A stretch of DNA of 64,000 bases, taken from an uncultured Roseburia sp. GTDB taxonomy: Bacteria > Bacillota > Clostridia > Lachnospirales > Lachnospiraceae. The position numbers and the translations under genes are program-made. Positions within the stretch are counted from its first letter, which is position 1, and every line of letters starts with the position of its first letter. The stretch lies in the NCBI GenBank assembly GCA_947649645.1, contig CANSSP010000004.1, forward strand, positions 124,001 to 188,000, written 5' to 3'. The notes beneath the pieces are model-generated. The model made no database searches and was not told the DNA's origin. It saw only the letters and a program-made list of their open reading frames with translations. This document shows, one piece after another, positions 9,042 to 18,270 of this stretch.

Positions 9042-10481
9042 TCAGAACAACCCTTTCAGTTTCTCATATGCCTCGGATGTCTTGTCATAATTTTCTTTCT
9101 GTATCGCCATCTTAAGCCTTAAAAATACCGTTTTGATCTCCTTTGGCGCATCCGCCGACAACTGACGCAATGTCTCGACGAACATCTCGGCCTTTTCCCA
9201 GTTTTCCATTTCCACGCACAAAATCAGCTTGGAGAGATTCCGCCTGATCGTCTCCGTATTTTCTTCCGATCCGTAAGTATATACGCCGTCTTTTTCTCCC
9301 TCTTCCTCGCCGGCCGCCGCGTCTTTAAATTTCGTGATCGCCTGCGCAAGCTGATCGCCCGCCGTCTCCTGTGTTTCGTCTATGTACTCCTCCGGCACTT
9401 TTACCCAGACAGAAAAAGAAAACGTCGTCCCTTTGTTTTTCTCGCTCTCCACGCCGATATTGCCGTCCATCAGCTCCACAAGCTGTTTACAGATATTGAG
9501 CCCCAGACCCGTGCCGCCGTACTTGCGCGATATGGAGGCATCCACCTGCGAAAAGCTCTGAAACAGTTTATCCGTATCCGCCTTGTCGATCCCGATTCCT
9601 GTATCGACCACGAAAAAAAACAGCTCGATCTTATCCTTTACCTGCGCCGTCTTTACAACCTCCACGCTGATCTTTCCAATGGATGTAAATTTTGCAGCAT
9701 TCGAAAGAAGATTGTTAAGAATCTGGACAATCCTTAACTCATCGCCGATGACTTCCTCCGGTATCTCCGGGCTTACCGTCATAAAAAATTCCAGGCCTTT
9801 TTCTGTGATTTTATTGATATGGCTCGACTTTACATAGTCCAGCATATTCCGGAAATCAAACCTGCGTTCCTCCAGGGTGAATTTTCCGGCTTCCAGTTTG
9901 GAAAAATCCAGAATATTGTTGATGATCTTATTCATATCCTCACAGCACCGCTCAATCAGCCTGAGCACCTTCATCGTCTGGTCGTCGTGCGGTATATTTA
10001 AAAGCTCTCTCGTATTGCCAAGCACGCCATTGACTGGCGTCCGCAGCTCATGGGTCACGTTGGCCACAAATTCAGACTTCACCTTCGCCGCTTCCTCGGC
10101 CTCGTGGCGGACCCGGTCAACTTCCCTGCTCAGGAACTCTTTCTCGAAAATATCAACCGCCATGCACAGATAATCATCCGACTCTTCCTGCGCAAGAATC
10201 CGCGCTTCGACGGCAAAACAGGTCAGATTTTTCCGGTAAGCCATCAGCTTCTGCGTATCCTGCCCGAACGGATATTCCGTCACAAATCCGGCCCCGTCCG
10301 CATCCCGCTTAAAATCATTCGGAAAAATATCCGCAATATGTCTGCCGCAAAGCTCATCCCCGAACTCCAGCTTCTGCATTGCCGCCTCATTGGCATAAGA
10401 GATTATCCCGTCCCCGCCAAATTCCAGCATCAGCTCCAGCGCGGCATTATTTGAAAATAAAAATCCCTCGTCACGTCTCAT
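9042..10481 (-). CDS. PAS-domain sensor histidine kinase
   Basis: Soluble histidine kinase of 479 residues with no membrane helix. A PAS-like sensor (about 10-115, beginning [20 protein letters not shown]) is followed by HisKA with His144 in [12 protein letters not shown] and a full ATPase domain ([31 protein letters not shown]). The final 100 or so residues are an acidic linker and helices of no family I recognise. They resemble the size of an HPt bundle but lack an obvious acceptor His. The ATG at 10481 has GGAGG five bases upstream, so the longer frame is not used. Likely targets are the flanking receiver-HD-GYP proteins and the HPt protein. Confidence 0.92.
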   Translation of the reverse strand: MRRDEGFLFSNNAALELMLEFGGDGIISYANEAAMQKLEFGDELCGRHIADIFPNDFKRDADGAGFVTEYPFGQDTQKLMAYRKNLTCFAVEARILAQEESDDYLCMAVDIFEKEFLSREVDRVRHEAEEAAKVKSEFVANVTHELRTPVNGVLGNTRELLNIPHDDQTMKVLRLIERCCEDMNKIINNILDFSKLEAGKFTLEERRFDFRNMLDYVKSSHINKITEKGLEFFMTVSPEIPEEVIGDELRIVQILNNLLSNAAKFTSIGKISVEVVKTAQVKDKIELFFFVVDTGIGIDKADTDKLFQSFSQVDASISRKYGGTGLGLNICKQLVELMDGNIGVESEKNKGTTFSFSVWVKVPEEYIDETQETAGDQLAQAITKFKDAAAGEEEGEKDGVYTYGSEENTETIRRNLSKLILCVEMENWEKAEMFVETLRQLSADAPKEIKTVFLRLKMAIQKENYDKTSEAYEKLKGLF

Positions 10482-10559
10482 CACAACCTCCGGGCAGAAA
10501 AGGACAGCAAAACATTCTTTCTGTTCTGCTGTCCTCCCCTGCGCACGCCCGCTCAATCT

Positions 10560-11642
10560 TTATGAAAAATCGAACATCTTAATCACTTCTATAATATTGA
10601 AGAAATCTTCTTTGGCAAGCTCAAAGCACTCCAGCACATCCGGTGAAAACTGCCCGCACTCACCGCCCATGATCATATCGTGCGCCTTACTTGTGGCAAA
10701 CGCCTCCTTGTAAACCCGCTTGCTCACCAGTGCATCATAGACATCCGCAACGGCCACTACCTGCGCGCTGATCGGAATCGCCTCCCCCGCAAGCCGGTCC
10801 GGATAACCGTTTCCGTCCCACCGCTCATGGTGATGGCGGCAGATATCATAACAGTGCTGATAAAACTCATCCACTTCATTTCTACGGAATTTTTCAAGGA
10901 TCTGACAGCCTATGGTCGTATGCGTCTTCATAATTTCAAACTCTTCTGCCGTCAGACGTCCCGGTTTCAGCAGAATCGCATCCGGAATACCAATCTTTCC
11001 GACATCGTGCAGCGCCGAAGCCCTGGCAATCGAGTCAATCCGCTCCGGCGTCATGCCGTATTTCGGAAAGTGCTTTGCAAGATACTCCAGCATCACTCTT
11101 GTAAAATACTTGATCCTCCTGACGTGATCTCCCGTCTCCAGATCCCGGAACTCCACAACCGTACTCAGCGTCTCGATCATGTACTCATTGCTCTCCAGAA
11201 TCTCCTTCTCCTGGGCCAGTATCTTCTTTCTCTGCTCCTGAAGCTTTACTTCCATGTTGTGCTTATTCTGGTACAGTTCTATAATATTGCGGCTTCTCCG
11301 CTTGACTATCTCGGGATAAAACGGCTTGTGCATTACGTCCGCAACGCCGTAAGAATAGGCCCGGTCATCACTCTCATCCACCTTCTGACTCGTAATCAGG
11401 ATGACGGGAAGACGATCCAACAGATTCTGTTCCCTCATATAGTCCAGAACACCAAAACCGTCCAGCTTGGGCATAATCACATCCAGCAGAACCAGCACAA
11501 GATCTTTATTTTCCTCAATCAGACGCGCAGCGTCCTGCCCGTTGTCCGCCTCCAGGATCTCATACTCATGGTTGAATATCTCGCTGAGGATTGCTCTGTT
11601 TATTTCTTCGTCGTCAACAATCAAAAGCTTCTGTTTTTCCAT
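10560..11642 (-). CDS. Response regulator with HD-GYP c-di-GMP phosphodiesterase domain
   Basis: RpfG-type regulator of 360 residues. The receiver (1-120) has Asp10/Asp11 and phospho-acceptor Asp54 in LLDVIMPKLDG. A short coiled coil leads into an intact HD-GYP domain with HDVGKIGIPDAIL, THTTIGCQIL, HHHERWDGNGYP and VADVYDALVSKRVYK. HD-GYP domains hydrolyse cyclic di-GMP, so phosphorylation here probably lowers or tunes c-di-GMP. Start chosen at 11642 because AAGGAG lies eight bases upstream. It is the active partner of the degenerate paralogue at 7927-9000. Confidence 0.93.
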   Translation of the reverse strand: MEKQKLLIVDDEEINRAILSEIFNHEYEILEADNGQDAARLIEENKDLVLVLLDVIMPKLDGFGVLDYMREQNLLDRLPVILITSQKVDESDDRAYSYGVADVMHKPFYPEIVKRRSRNIIELYQNKHNMEVKLQEQRKKILAQEKEILESNEYMIETLSTVVEFRDLETGDHVRRIKYFTRVMLEYLAKHFPKYGMTPERIDSIARASALHDVGKIGIPDAILLKPGRLTAEEFEIMKTHTTIGCQILEKFRRNEVDEFYQHCYDICRHHHERWDGNGYPDRLAGEAIPISAQVVAVADVYDALVSKRVYKEAFATSKAHDMIMGGECGQFSPDVLECFELAKEDFFNIIEVIKMFDFS

Positions 11643-11734
11643 TCTTAACTCTCCTTGGTAGTACCCACCTAGCATATTCTATATTAAATTAACATTTTTC
11701 CCTGCATGCGTCAAGTGGCATCTCGCCCCGGATA

Positions 11735-12106
11735 CTACCTGTTTTCCTTAATAATCTCACAGACTTTTGTATAATCCGCCTCAAGCTGTGCCAGAAGGCC
11801 CTGCACCTTTTCGGAATCCACTTCCCCTGGCGCCTTGTTGCGCAGCGCCTCCACAATTTTATCTGCAAGATCATGAACCGGGTTGATTCCTAAGTTTACC
11901 GCTACACCCTTTAACGTGTGCGCATACCGGAACGCCTCCTCATACTGGCCGGCCGGTATGGTTTCTTTCAGCCCTTCAAAATTCTTATCGTCCAGAAACT
12001 TTCCGAGAAACTTCAGATACAGCGTCTCGTTTCCCATAAAACGCTTTACCGTCATATCGACGTCGGCGCCGCACTCCTCGAGCTGTCTTTTTAACTCTGC
12101 ATTCAT
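11735..12106 (-). CDS. Histidine phosphotransfer (HPt) domain protein
   Basis: Stand-alone HPt module of 123 residues that relays phosphate between a kinase and receivers in the cytoplasm. The acceptor is His63 in the textbook motif YAHTLKGVAVNLG. Helices before and after fit a four-helix bundle and nothing else is attached. The start at 12106 has GGAGGG eight bases upstream. It lies between glgP (34-base gap) and the HD-GYP regulator, so it may be cotranscribed with either; content argues it belongs to the chemosensory operon. Confidence 0.88.
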   Translation of the reverse strand: MNAELKRQLEECGADVDMTVKRFMGNETLYLKFLGKFLDDKNFEGLKETIPAGQYEEAFRYAHTLKGVAVNLGINPVHDLADKIVEALRNKAPGEVDSEKVQGLLAQLEADYTKVCEIIKENR

Positions 12107-12140
12107 GATCCGATCCCTCCATAAAAATATCGTGCAAAAA

Positions 12141-14609
12141 CTACTCTGTCTGCATGTCAATCACAACTTTATCCAGATGCCAGATATCGTCCACATACTC
12201 CTGGATGGTGCGGTCCGAAGAGAACTTTCCGGAATGCGCCACATTTAAAATCGCACTCTTCGCCCAGGCCGCCTCGTCCCTATAGTACGCCTCCACCCGT
12301 CTCTGTGCCTCCGCGTACGCGCGGAAATCTTTCAAATTGAAATAAGTGTCTGCATACCGCGTGCTCTGTGTGTTGAGCAGGGAATTATAGAGCTCACGGA
12401 ACAGATCCGGATTGCTCGGCGAATAAAAGCCGTTGATAAGCTGCATCAGCACTTTGCGGATATCCTGATCACTGTTGAAAATCTGCATCGGGTCGTAGTC
12501 GCGGTTGCGCTCATGAGCGATCACCTCGTCAGAGCTCATGCCAAAAATAAACGCATTCTCCTCTCCGACTTCCTCGACAATCTCCACGTTCGCGCCGTCC
12601 ATCGTGCCGAGCGTGATCGCCCCGTTTAACATAAACTTCATGTTTCCGGTTCCGGATGCCTCCTTGCTGGCCGTCGAAATCTGTTCGCTGACATCCGCCG
12701 CCGCAAAAATCCACTCTGCATTGGAAACACGGTAATCCTCTATAAATACGACCTTGATCTTTCCGCCGATGCTGCGGTCGTTGTTGACCACTTCCGCAAC
12801 GCTGTTGATCAGTTTGATCGTGAGCTTTGCAATTTTATAGCCCGCCGCTGCCTTCGCGCCGAAAATAAAAGTGCGCGGATAAAATTCCATATCCGGATGT
12901 TCTTTTAACTCATTGTAGAGGTACATAATATGGAGTATATTTAACAGCTGGCGCTTATATTCGTGAAGTCTCTTTACCTGCACGTCAAAGATGGAGCGCG
13001 GATCCACCTCAATCCCGTTGTGCTCTTTGATATATTTTGCCAGACGCACTTTATTGCGGTACTTGATATTCATAAATTCCTGCTGCGCTTTTTTATCGTC
13101 CGCGTAAATTGCGAGCTTCTCAAGATGCGGCAGGTCCGTAATCCAGTCGTCGCCGATGTGCTCTGTCACCCAGTCCGCGAGCAGCGGATTGCCGTGCAGA
13201 AGGAAACGGCGCTGCGTGATGCCGTTCGTCTTGTTGTTGAATTTTCTCGGGAACAGCTCATAGAAATCGTGAAGCTGCTCATTCTTTAAAATCTCCGTGT
13301 GAAGCCTTGCCACACCGTTGACGGAATACCCCGCCGCAATCGCAAGATGCGCCATCTTCACCTGTCCGTCATAGATAATCGCCATCCGCGCAATTTTCCC
13401 GTTATCCCCTGGAAAACTTGCCTGAATCTGCAGGATGAAGCGGCGGTTGATCTCCTCGATAATCTGATAGATACGCGGAAGCAGTCTTGAGAAAATCTCG
13501 ATCGGCCATTTTTCCAGCGCCTCCGCCATAATGGTGTGGTTCGTATAGGCACAGGTTTTCGAAGTGATCTCCCATGCGTCCTCCCAGCTTAATCCTTCTT
13601 CATCGAGCAGGATACGCATCAGCTCCGCGACCGTCACCGTCGGATGGGTGTCGTTGAGCTGGAATACCACCTTCTCCGGAAGTTTATAAATATCGTCATG
13701 CATACTCTTATAACGGCCAAGGGCACGCTGCACGCTGGCAGACACAAAGAAATACTGCTGTTTTAAGCGCAGCTCTTTTCCAGCCACGTGATTGTCGTTC
13801 GGATAAAGCACTTCGACAAGATTGCGCGCCAGATTTTCCTGCTCCACCGCCTTTTTGTAATCGCCTTTGTCGAAGGAGAGAAGCTCAAACTCCTCCTTTG
13901 GCTCGGCATCCCAGATCATCAGCGTATTTACGACATTGTTTCCGTATCCGATAATCGGCATGTCATACGGCACGGCAATGACGGACTGGTATCCCTCCTG
14001 TACAAAGCGCGTTCTGCCGTCCGGCATGTGCTCCGCACGCACGTATCCGCCGAATTTGACCTCATAAGTATATTCCGGTCTGCGCAGTTCAAACGGATAG
14101 CCGTTTTTCAGCCAGTTATCCGGCGCCTCGATCTGAAAACCGTCCTTGATTTTCTGCCTGAACATCCCGTAGCGGTAGCGGATACCGCAGCCGTAAGCCG
14201 CATATCCCAGCGTTGCAAGACTTTCCATAAAGCAGGCCGCAAGGCGTCCCAAGCCTCCGTTTCCAAGCGCCGGATCCGGCTCCTGGTCCTCAATGATGTC
14301 AAGGTTGAGCCCGATCTCCTCCAGTGCTTCCCTGACCTCCTGCGACTCCTTTAAATTGATCAGGTTATTCCCGAGCGCACGCCCCATCAGAAACTCCATC
14401 GACATATAGTAGAGCATTTTCGGGTCTTCTTTCTCAAATGTCTTGCGGGTTGCCAGCCAGCTGTCGATAATCTTATCTTTGACCGCGTATGAAACCGCCT
14501 GGAATATTTCCTGCTGGCTCGCCTCCTCCAGCGTCTTGCGGGAAAGATTTTTCACATTTTCCCGCACATCTTCAATAAACGCCTCTTTACTGAAACTGTT
14601 TTTACTCAT
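12141..14609 (-). CDS. glgP: Glycogen/alpha-glucan phosphorylase
   Basis: Pyridoxal-phosphate enzyme of 822 residues that releases glucose-1-phosphate from alpha-1,4-glucans. Clear family motifs include YYMSMEFLMGRALGNNL near the N-terminus, EPDPALGNGGLGRLAACFMES, VFQLNDTHPTV and the PLP-lysine region KEASGTGNMKFMLNGA in the last third. Length is normal. The start at 14609 is set by GGAGG five bases upstream; a longer frame reaching 14678 lacks a ribosome-binding site. No other glycogen gene is next to it. Confidence 0.97.
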   Translation of the reverse strand: MSKNSFSKEAFIEDVRENVKNLSRKTLEEASQQEIFQAVSYAVKDKIIDSWLATRKTFEKEDPKMLYYMSMEFLMGRALGNNLINLKESQEVREALEEIGLNLDIIEDQEPDPALGNGGLGRLAACFMESLATLGYAAYGCGIRYRYGMFRQKIKDGFQIEAPDNWLKNGYPFELRRPEYTYEVKFGGYVRAEHMPDGRTRFVQEGYQSVIAVPYDMPIIGYGNNVVNTLMIWDAEPKEEFELLSFDKGDYKKAVEQENLARNLVEVLYPNDNHVAGKELRLKQQYFFVSASVQRALGRYKSMHDDIYKLPEKVVFQLNDTHPTVTVAELMRILLDEEGLSWEDAWEITSKTCAYTNHTIMAEALEKWPIEIFSRLLPRIYQIIEEINRRFILQIQASFPGDNGKIARMAIIYDGQVKMAHLAIAAGYSVNGVARLHTEILKNEQLHDFYELFPRKFNNKTNGITQRRFLLHGNPLLADWVTEHIGDDWITDLPHLEKLAIYADDKKAQQEFMNIKYRNKVRLAKYIKEHNGIEVDPRSIFDVQVKRLHEYKRQLLNILHIMYLYNELKEHPDMEFYPRTFIFGAKAAAGYKIAKLTIKLINSVAEVVNNDRSIGGKIKVVFIEDYRVSNAEWIFAAADVSEQISTASKEASGTGNMKFMLNGAITLGTMDGANVEIVEEVGEENAFIFGMSSDEVIAHERNRDYDPMQIFNSDQDIRKVLMQLINGFYSPSNPDLFRELYNSLLNTQSTRYADTYFNLKDFRAYAEAQRRVEAYYRDEAAWAKSAILNVAHSGKFSSDRTIQEYVDDIWHLDKVVIDMQTE

Positions 14610-14708
14610 CTTCTCCTCCATATGCGCACAATTTACTGTTCTATACTGAAAGGAAACCGCGTCGGCAGACGCATGCATTCCAGATTCGCCAGTATCGCTT
14701 TTTTGCGA

Positions 14709-17700
14709 TCATCCTTCTTCTTTCTTTACGCCTAAAAGAACCTTCTCGCCGTTGATATTCCATTCCCTTGTGTAACCCAGTTCAGCATCCGCAACAATCG
14801 CAACGCCCAGCACGTCGGAGCGGATTGCGTCCCCGTATTTCTCAAAAATGGCTGTCACTTTCTCATCTGCCTTATAGGAAACCGCAATCTGATCCGTCAC
14901 CTCAAACCCTGCCTCCTTGCGCATGGTCTGAATCTTGCTGATCAGTTCACGGACAAATCCCTCTTCCACCAGCTCCGGCGTAAGCCTGGTATCCAGAACG
15001 ACCGTCACGTTATTGTCTCCCTCCGTCACATAGCCTTCTTTCTGCGTCATCGTGATCAGAAGATCCTCCTCCGCGAGACGGATCTCATCGCTTACGGCAG
15101 GCAGGGTCAGCGCCCCGTTCTGTTTTAATTCCGCCATCGCCGCATTTCCGTCAAGCGCGGACAGCGCCTCCTGAATGGCCTTTAAGTATCTTCCATATTT
15201 CGGTCCGACCGTCCGAAGCTGTGGTTTAAAGCTGTAACTGGTATAACCGCTGACATCATCGGCAAAGCTCACTTTTCTGACGTTGAGCTCGTCCTCGATG
15301 ATCTTTACAAAAAATTCCGGAAGAACCGCAGGTGCTTTTACAAACAGATTCCCGACCGGCTGACGGTTTTTCAGATTGGCGGTATTGCGGCACGCCCGCG
15401 CCATCACGACAATCTTTAATACCTCGTCCATATTTTTCTCAAGCTCCGCATCGATGAAAGCCGTTTCTGCCTTCGGAAAATCGCACAGATGAATGCTCTC
15501 GGGCGCATTTTTATCCACGGAGCGCACCAGATTCTGATAGATGTCCTCCGTCATAAACGGGATCAGCGGCGCGGCGCATTTACTGATCGAGACCAGCGCC
15601 GTATAAAGCGTCATATATGCATTGATCTTATCCTGCTCCATGCCTTTTGCCCAGAACCGCTCACGGCTTCTCCTGACATACCAGTTGCTCATATCGTCCA
15701 CAAAACCGTCCATGGCGCGCGCCGCCTCCGGAATCCGGTAATCAGAAAGATTCGCATCCACTTCGCCGATCACGGTGTTTAACCTCGACAAAAGCCAGCG
15801 GTCCATCACGGAGAGTTTTTCATATTCCAGCGCATGCTCTGTCGCGTCGAATCCGTCGATATTCGCGTACAGTACAAAAAACGCATACGTATTCCACAGC
15901 GTCCCCATAAACTTGCGCTGCCCCTCCTGCACAAGTCTGCCGTGAAAACGCTTGGGCAGCCAGGGAGCACAGCTTGTATAGAAATACCACCGGATCGCGT
16001 CTGCCCCGTATGTTTTCAGCGCCTCAAACGGATCGACGGCATTTCCCTTCGACTTGCTCATCTTCTGCCCGTTCTCATCCTGTACATGTCCCAGCACAAT
16101 GACATTTTCAAACGGCGCCTTGTCAAACAGCAGCGTGCTGATCGCCATCAGCGAGTAAAACCATCCCCTTGTCTGGTCCACTGCCTCGGAGATAAACTGC
16201 GCCGGAAACTGTTCCTTAAATATGTCCTGATTTTCGAACGGATAGTGATGCTGCGCAAACGGCATCGCGCCGGAATCAAACCAGCAGTCAATCACTTCCG
16301 GTACGCGCCGCATCGTCTTCCCGCAGTCCGGACAGACAAACGTCACGCCGTCGATATACGGGCGGTGAAGCTCTGTCTCCGCCGCGTCCGGATTGCCGCT
16401 GCGCTCCGCCAGCTCTGCCCGGCTCCCGACGGCCTCCTGACGGCCGCAGCCTTCGCACTCCCAGATATTCAGAGGGGTCCCCCAGTAGCGGTTCCTGGAA
16501 ATACCCCAGTCCTGTATATTTTCAAGCCAGTCCCCGAACCTTCCTTTTCCGATGGATTCCGGAATCCACCGGACCGTGTTGTTGTTGCGGATCATCGCAT
16601 CTTTTACAGCGGTCATTCTGATAAACCAGGATTCTCTCGCGTAATAGATCAGAGGCGTATCGCACCGCCAGCAGTGCGGATAATCATGCTCAAATTTTGG
16701 CGCGTCAAACAAAAGACCCTTTTCGTCCAGATCCTTTAAGATCATCGGATCCGCCTTTTTCACGAAAACGCCCGCATACGCCGTCTCCGCCGTCATCTCT
16801 CCCTTGCCGTCCACAAGCTGCACAAACGGAAGATCGTATTTTCTCCCCACATTGGCGTCATCCTCACCGAACGCAGGCGCAATATGGACGATTCCGGTAC
16901 CGTCCGTCATCGTGACATAGGAATCGCAGGTAATATAATGCCCTTTCCTGTGCTGTCTTGCGATCACCTCGTCCGCAAAATCAAACAACGGTTCATACTC
17001 CATGCGCTCCAGATCCGTCCCGCGGTAAGTTTCAAGCACCTCGAAGGCCGGCTTCGCCTCGCCGCCGTCCTGTGCATCCTGCGCAGTTTTCCCCAGAACC
17101 TTATCCATCAGCGCCTCGGCCATATAATAGGTGTATCCGTCCGCCGCCCTGACTTTACAGTACGTCTCATCCGGATTGACGCAGAGCGCGACGTTTGAAG
17201 GCAGTGTCCAGGGCGTCGTCGTCCACGCCAGAAAATAAGCGTCCTCGCCCTTCACTTTAAAGCGCACGATCGCCGAACGCTCTTTTACGGTCTTATATCC
17301 CTGCGCTACCTCCTGGCTGGAAAGCGGCGTCCCGCAGCGCGGGCAGTAGGGAACAATCTTAAACCCTTTATAGAGAAGCTTTTTGTCCCAGATCTGCTTT
17401 AACGCCCACCACTCGGACTCGATAAAGTCATCTTCATAGGTCACATACGGATCGTCCATATCGGCCCAGAAGCCCACCGTGCCCGAAAAATCTTCCCACA
17501 TGCCTTTGTATTTCCAGACAGATTCCTTACATTTTTTTATGAAAGGTTCCATGCCGTACGCTTCGATCTGGTCTTTCCCGTTCAGCCCCAGAAGCTTTTC
17601 CACCTCCAGCTCAACCGGAAGGCCATGTGTATCCCACCCCGCCTTGCGCGGAACATACTTTCCCTTCATCGTCTGAAAACGCGGTATCATATCCTTGATC

Positions 17701-17888
17701 GTCCGCGTCTCGACATGACCAATGTGAGGTTTTCCGTTCGCCGTCGGCGGTCCGTCATAAAAGGTGAACGTCTCTCCTTCCTTCCGGTTTTCCATGCTTT
17801 TTCTGAAAATATCATTCTCTTTCCAGAATTTTTCGATGGCTTTCTCCCTTTCAACAAAATTCAGATTCGTGTCAACTTTGCTATACAT
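14709..17888 (-). CDS. ileS: Isoleucyl-tRNA synthetase
   Basis: Charges tRNA-Ile with isoleucine; class I synthetase of 1059 residues. The HIGH motif is at residues 55-58 (NGKPHIGHVETRTIKD) and the KMSKS motif at 609-613. Cysteine pairs such as CWRCDTP and CPDCGKTMRR lie in and around the editing and insertion regions. The length and N-terminal sequence resemble the eukaryote-like IleRS2 group found in many Clostridia and often associated with mupirocin tolerance; that subgroup call is inference. CGGAGG precedes the ATG by six bases. Expression is controlled by the T-box leader immediately upstream. Confidence 0.97.
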   Translation of the reverse strand: MYSKVDTNLNFVEREKAIEKFWKENDIFRKSMENRKEGETFTFYDGPPTANGKPHIGHVETRTIKDMIPRFQTMKGKYVPRKAGWDTHGLPVELEVEKLLGLNGKDQIEAYGMEPFIKKCKESVWKYKGMWEDFSGTVGFWADMDDPYVTYEDDFIESEWWALKQIWDKKLLYKGFKIVPYCPRCGTPLSSQEVAQGYKTVKERSAIVRFKVKGEDAYFLAWTTTPWTLPSNVALCVNPDETYCKVRAADGYTYYMAEALMDKVLGKTAQDAQDGGEAKPAFEVLETYRGTDLERMEYEPLFDFADEVIARQHRKGHYITCDSYVTMTDGTGIVHIAPAFGEDDANVGRKYDLPFVQLVDGKGEMTAETAYAGVFVKKADPMILKDLDEKGLLFDAPKFEHDYPHCWRCDTPLIYYARESWFIRMTAVKDAMIRNNNTVRWIPESIGKGRFGDWLENIQDWGISRNRYWGTPLNIWECEGCGRQEAVGSRAELAERSGNPDAAETELHRPYIDGVTFVCPDCGKTMRRVPEVIDCWFDSGAMPFAQHHYPFENQDIFKEQFPAQFISEAVDQTRGWFYSLMAISTLLFDKAPFENVIVLGHVQDENGQKMSKSKGNAVDPFEALKTYGADAIRWYFYTSCAPWLPKRFHGRLVQEGQRKFMGTLWNTYAFFVLYANIDGFDATEHALEYEKLSVMDRWLLSRLNTVIGEVDANLSDYRIPEAARAMDGFVDDMSNWYVRRSRERFWAKGMEQDKINAYMTLYTALVSISKCAAPLIPFMTEDIYQNLVRSVDKNAPESIHLCDFPKAETAFIDAELEKNMDEVLKIVVMARACRNTANLKNRQPVGNLFVKAPAVLPEFFVKIIEDELNVRKVSFADDVSGYTSYSFKPQLRTVGPKYGRYLKAIQEALSALDGNAAMAELKQNGALTLPAVSDEIRLAEEDLLITMTQKEGYVTEGDNNVTVVLDTRLTPELVEEGFVRELISKIQTMRKEAGFEVTDQIAVSYKADEKVTAIFEKYGDAIRSDVLGVAIVADAELGYTREWNINGEKVLLGVKKEEG

Positions 17889-17902
17889 CTCAGACCTCCG
17901 AT

Positions 17903-18215
17903 TTGTGTAAGATAAAAAAGGCTCTTCATCCTGTAAATAGGACGAGAGCCTTCCATCGTTTCACCACCTATATACAAACGTACAATTCTTCTGCCGCGCA
18001 GAAAAATGATACCCGTTCCCTGTAACGTGGAAAAAACGTCAGTCCCTACTCAGCCGGCTGTCAGCCGTACTTTCAGAACTGCAGCTTGGAAGTGATATTC
18101 ATCTACAGACTACTCATACCGGCTTCCACCATTTCCGGCTCTCTGTTATTTTCTCCCGTAAACTACTGTCTTCGTCATTGCCTTTTTTGTCAATCATATT
18201 GCTGAAGCTTTGAAC
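17903..18215 (-). promoter_or_regulatory. T-box riboswitch leader of ileS
   Basis: The untranslated leader between the promoter and ileS has T-box features. A conserved T-box stretch (about 17951-17972, minus strand GGTGGTGAAACGATGG) can pair with the uncharged tRNA end through UGGU. A competing terminator lies just downstream. In the 5' part, a stem-loop stretch reads GATGAATATCACTTCC with an AUC isoleucine codon at about 18094-18096 as the likely specifier. Uncharged tRNA-Ile would favour the antiterminator and raise ileS transcription. The T-box core departs from the common GGTGGTACCGCG, which lowers confidence slightly. Confidence 0.85.
17914..17953 (-). terminator. T-box-controlled terminator before ileS
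   Basis: On the minus strand, AAGGCTCTCGTCCT pairs with AGGATGAAGAGCCTT (one bulge) across a six-base loop and is followed by six Ts. Its 5' arm overlaps the T-box element, as expected for an alternative antiterminator fold. Confidence 0.87.
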
Positions 18216-18222
18216 ACGATTT

Positions 18223-18251
18223 AGTATATAAGCATATTAAAAAGTTGTCAA
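18223..18251 (-). promoter_or_regulatory. Sigma-A-type promoter of ileS
   Basis: Minus strand: perfect -35 TTGACA (18246-18251), 17-base spacer, -10 TATACT (18223-18228). It lies just upstream of the T-box leader and downstream of the DHH phosphoesterase gene end at 18271. Confidence 0.9.
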
Positions 18252-18270
18252 GTTATTGGCGCACATTTCT

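Noticed and set aside
10680-11648. A 322-codon open frame on the plus strand opposite the HD-GYP regulator
   Set aside because: Antisense shadow of a well-supported gene; composition is unlike its neighbours and there is no ribosome-binding site or recognisable motif.
11643-11734. A promoter for the chemosensory operon upstream of the HD-GYP regulator
   Set aside because: TTGACG is present near 11715, but the hexamer at the right distance (TAATTT) is poor and the TATAGA box is 25 bases away, so no promoter was called.
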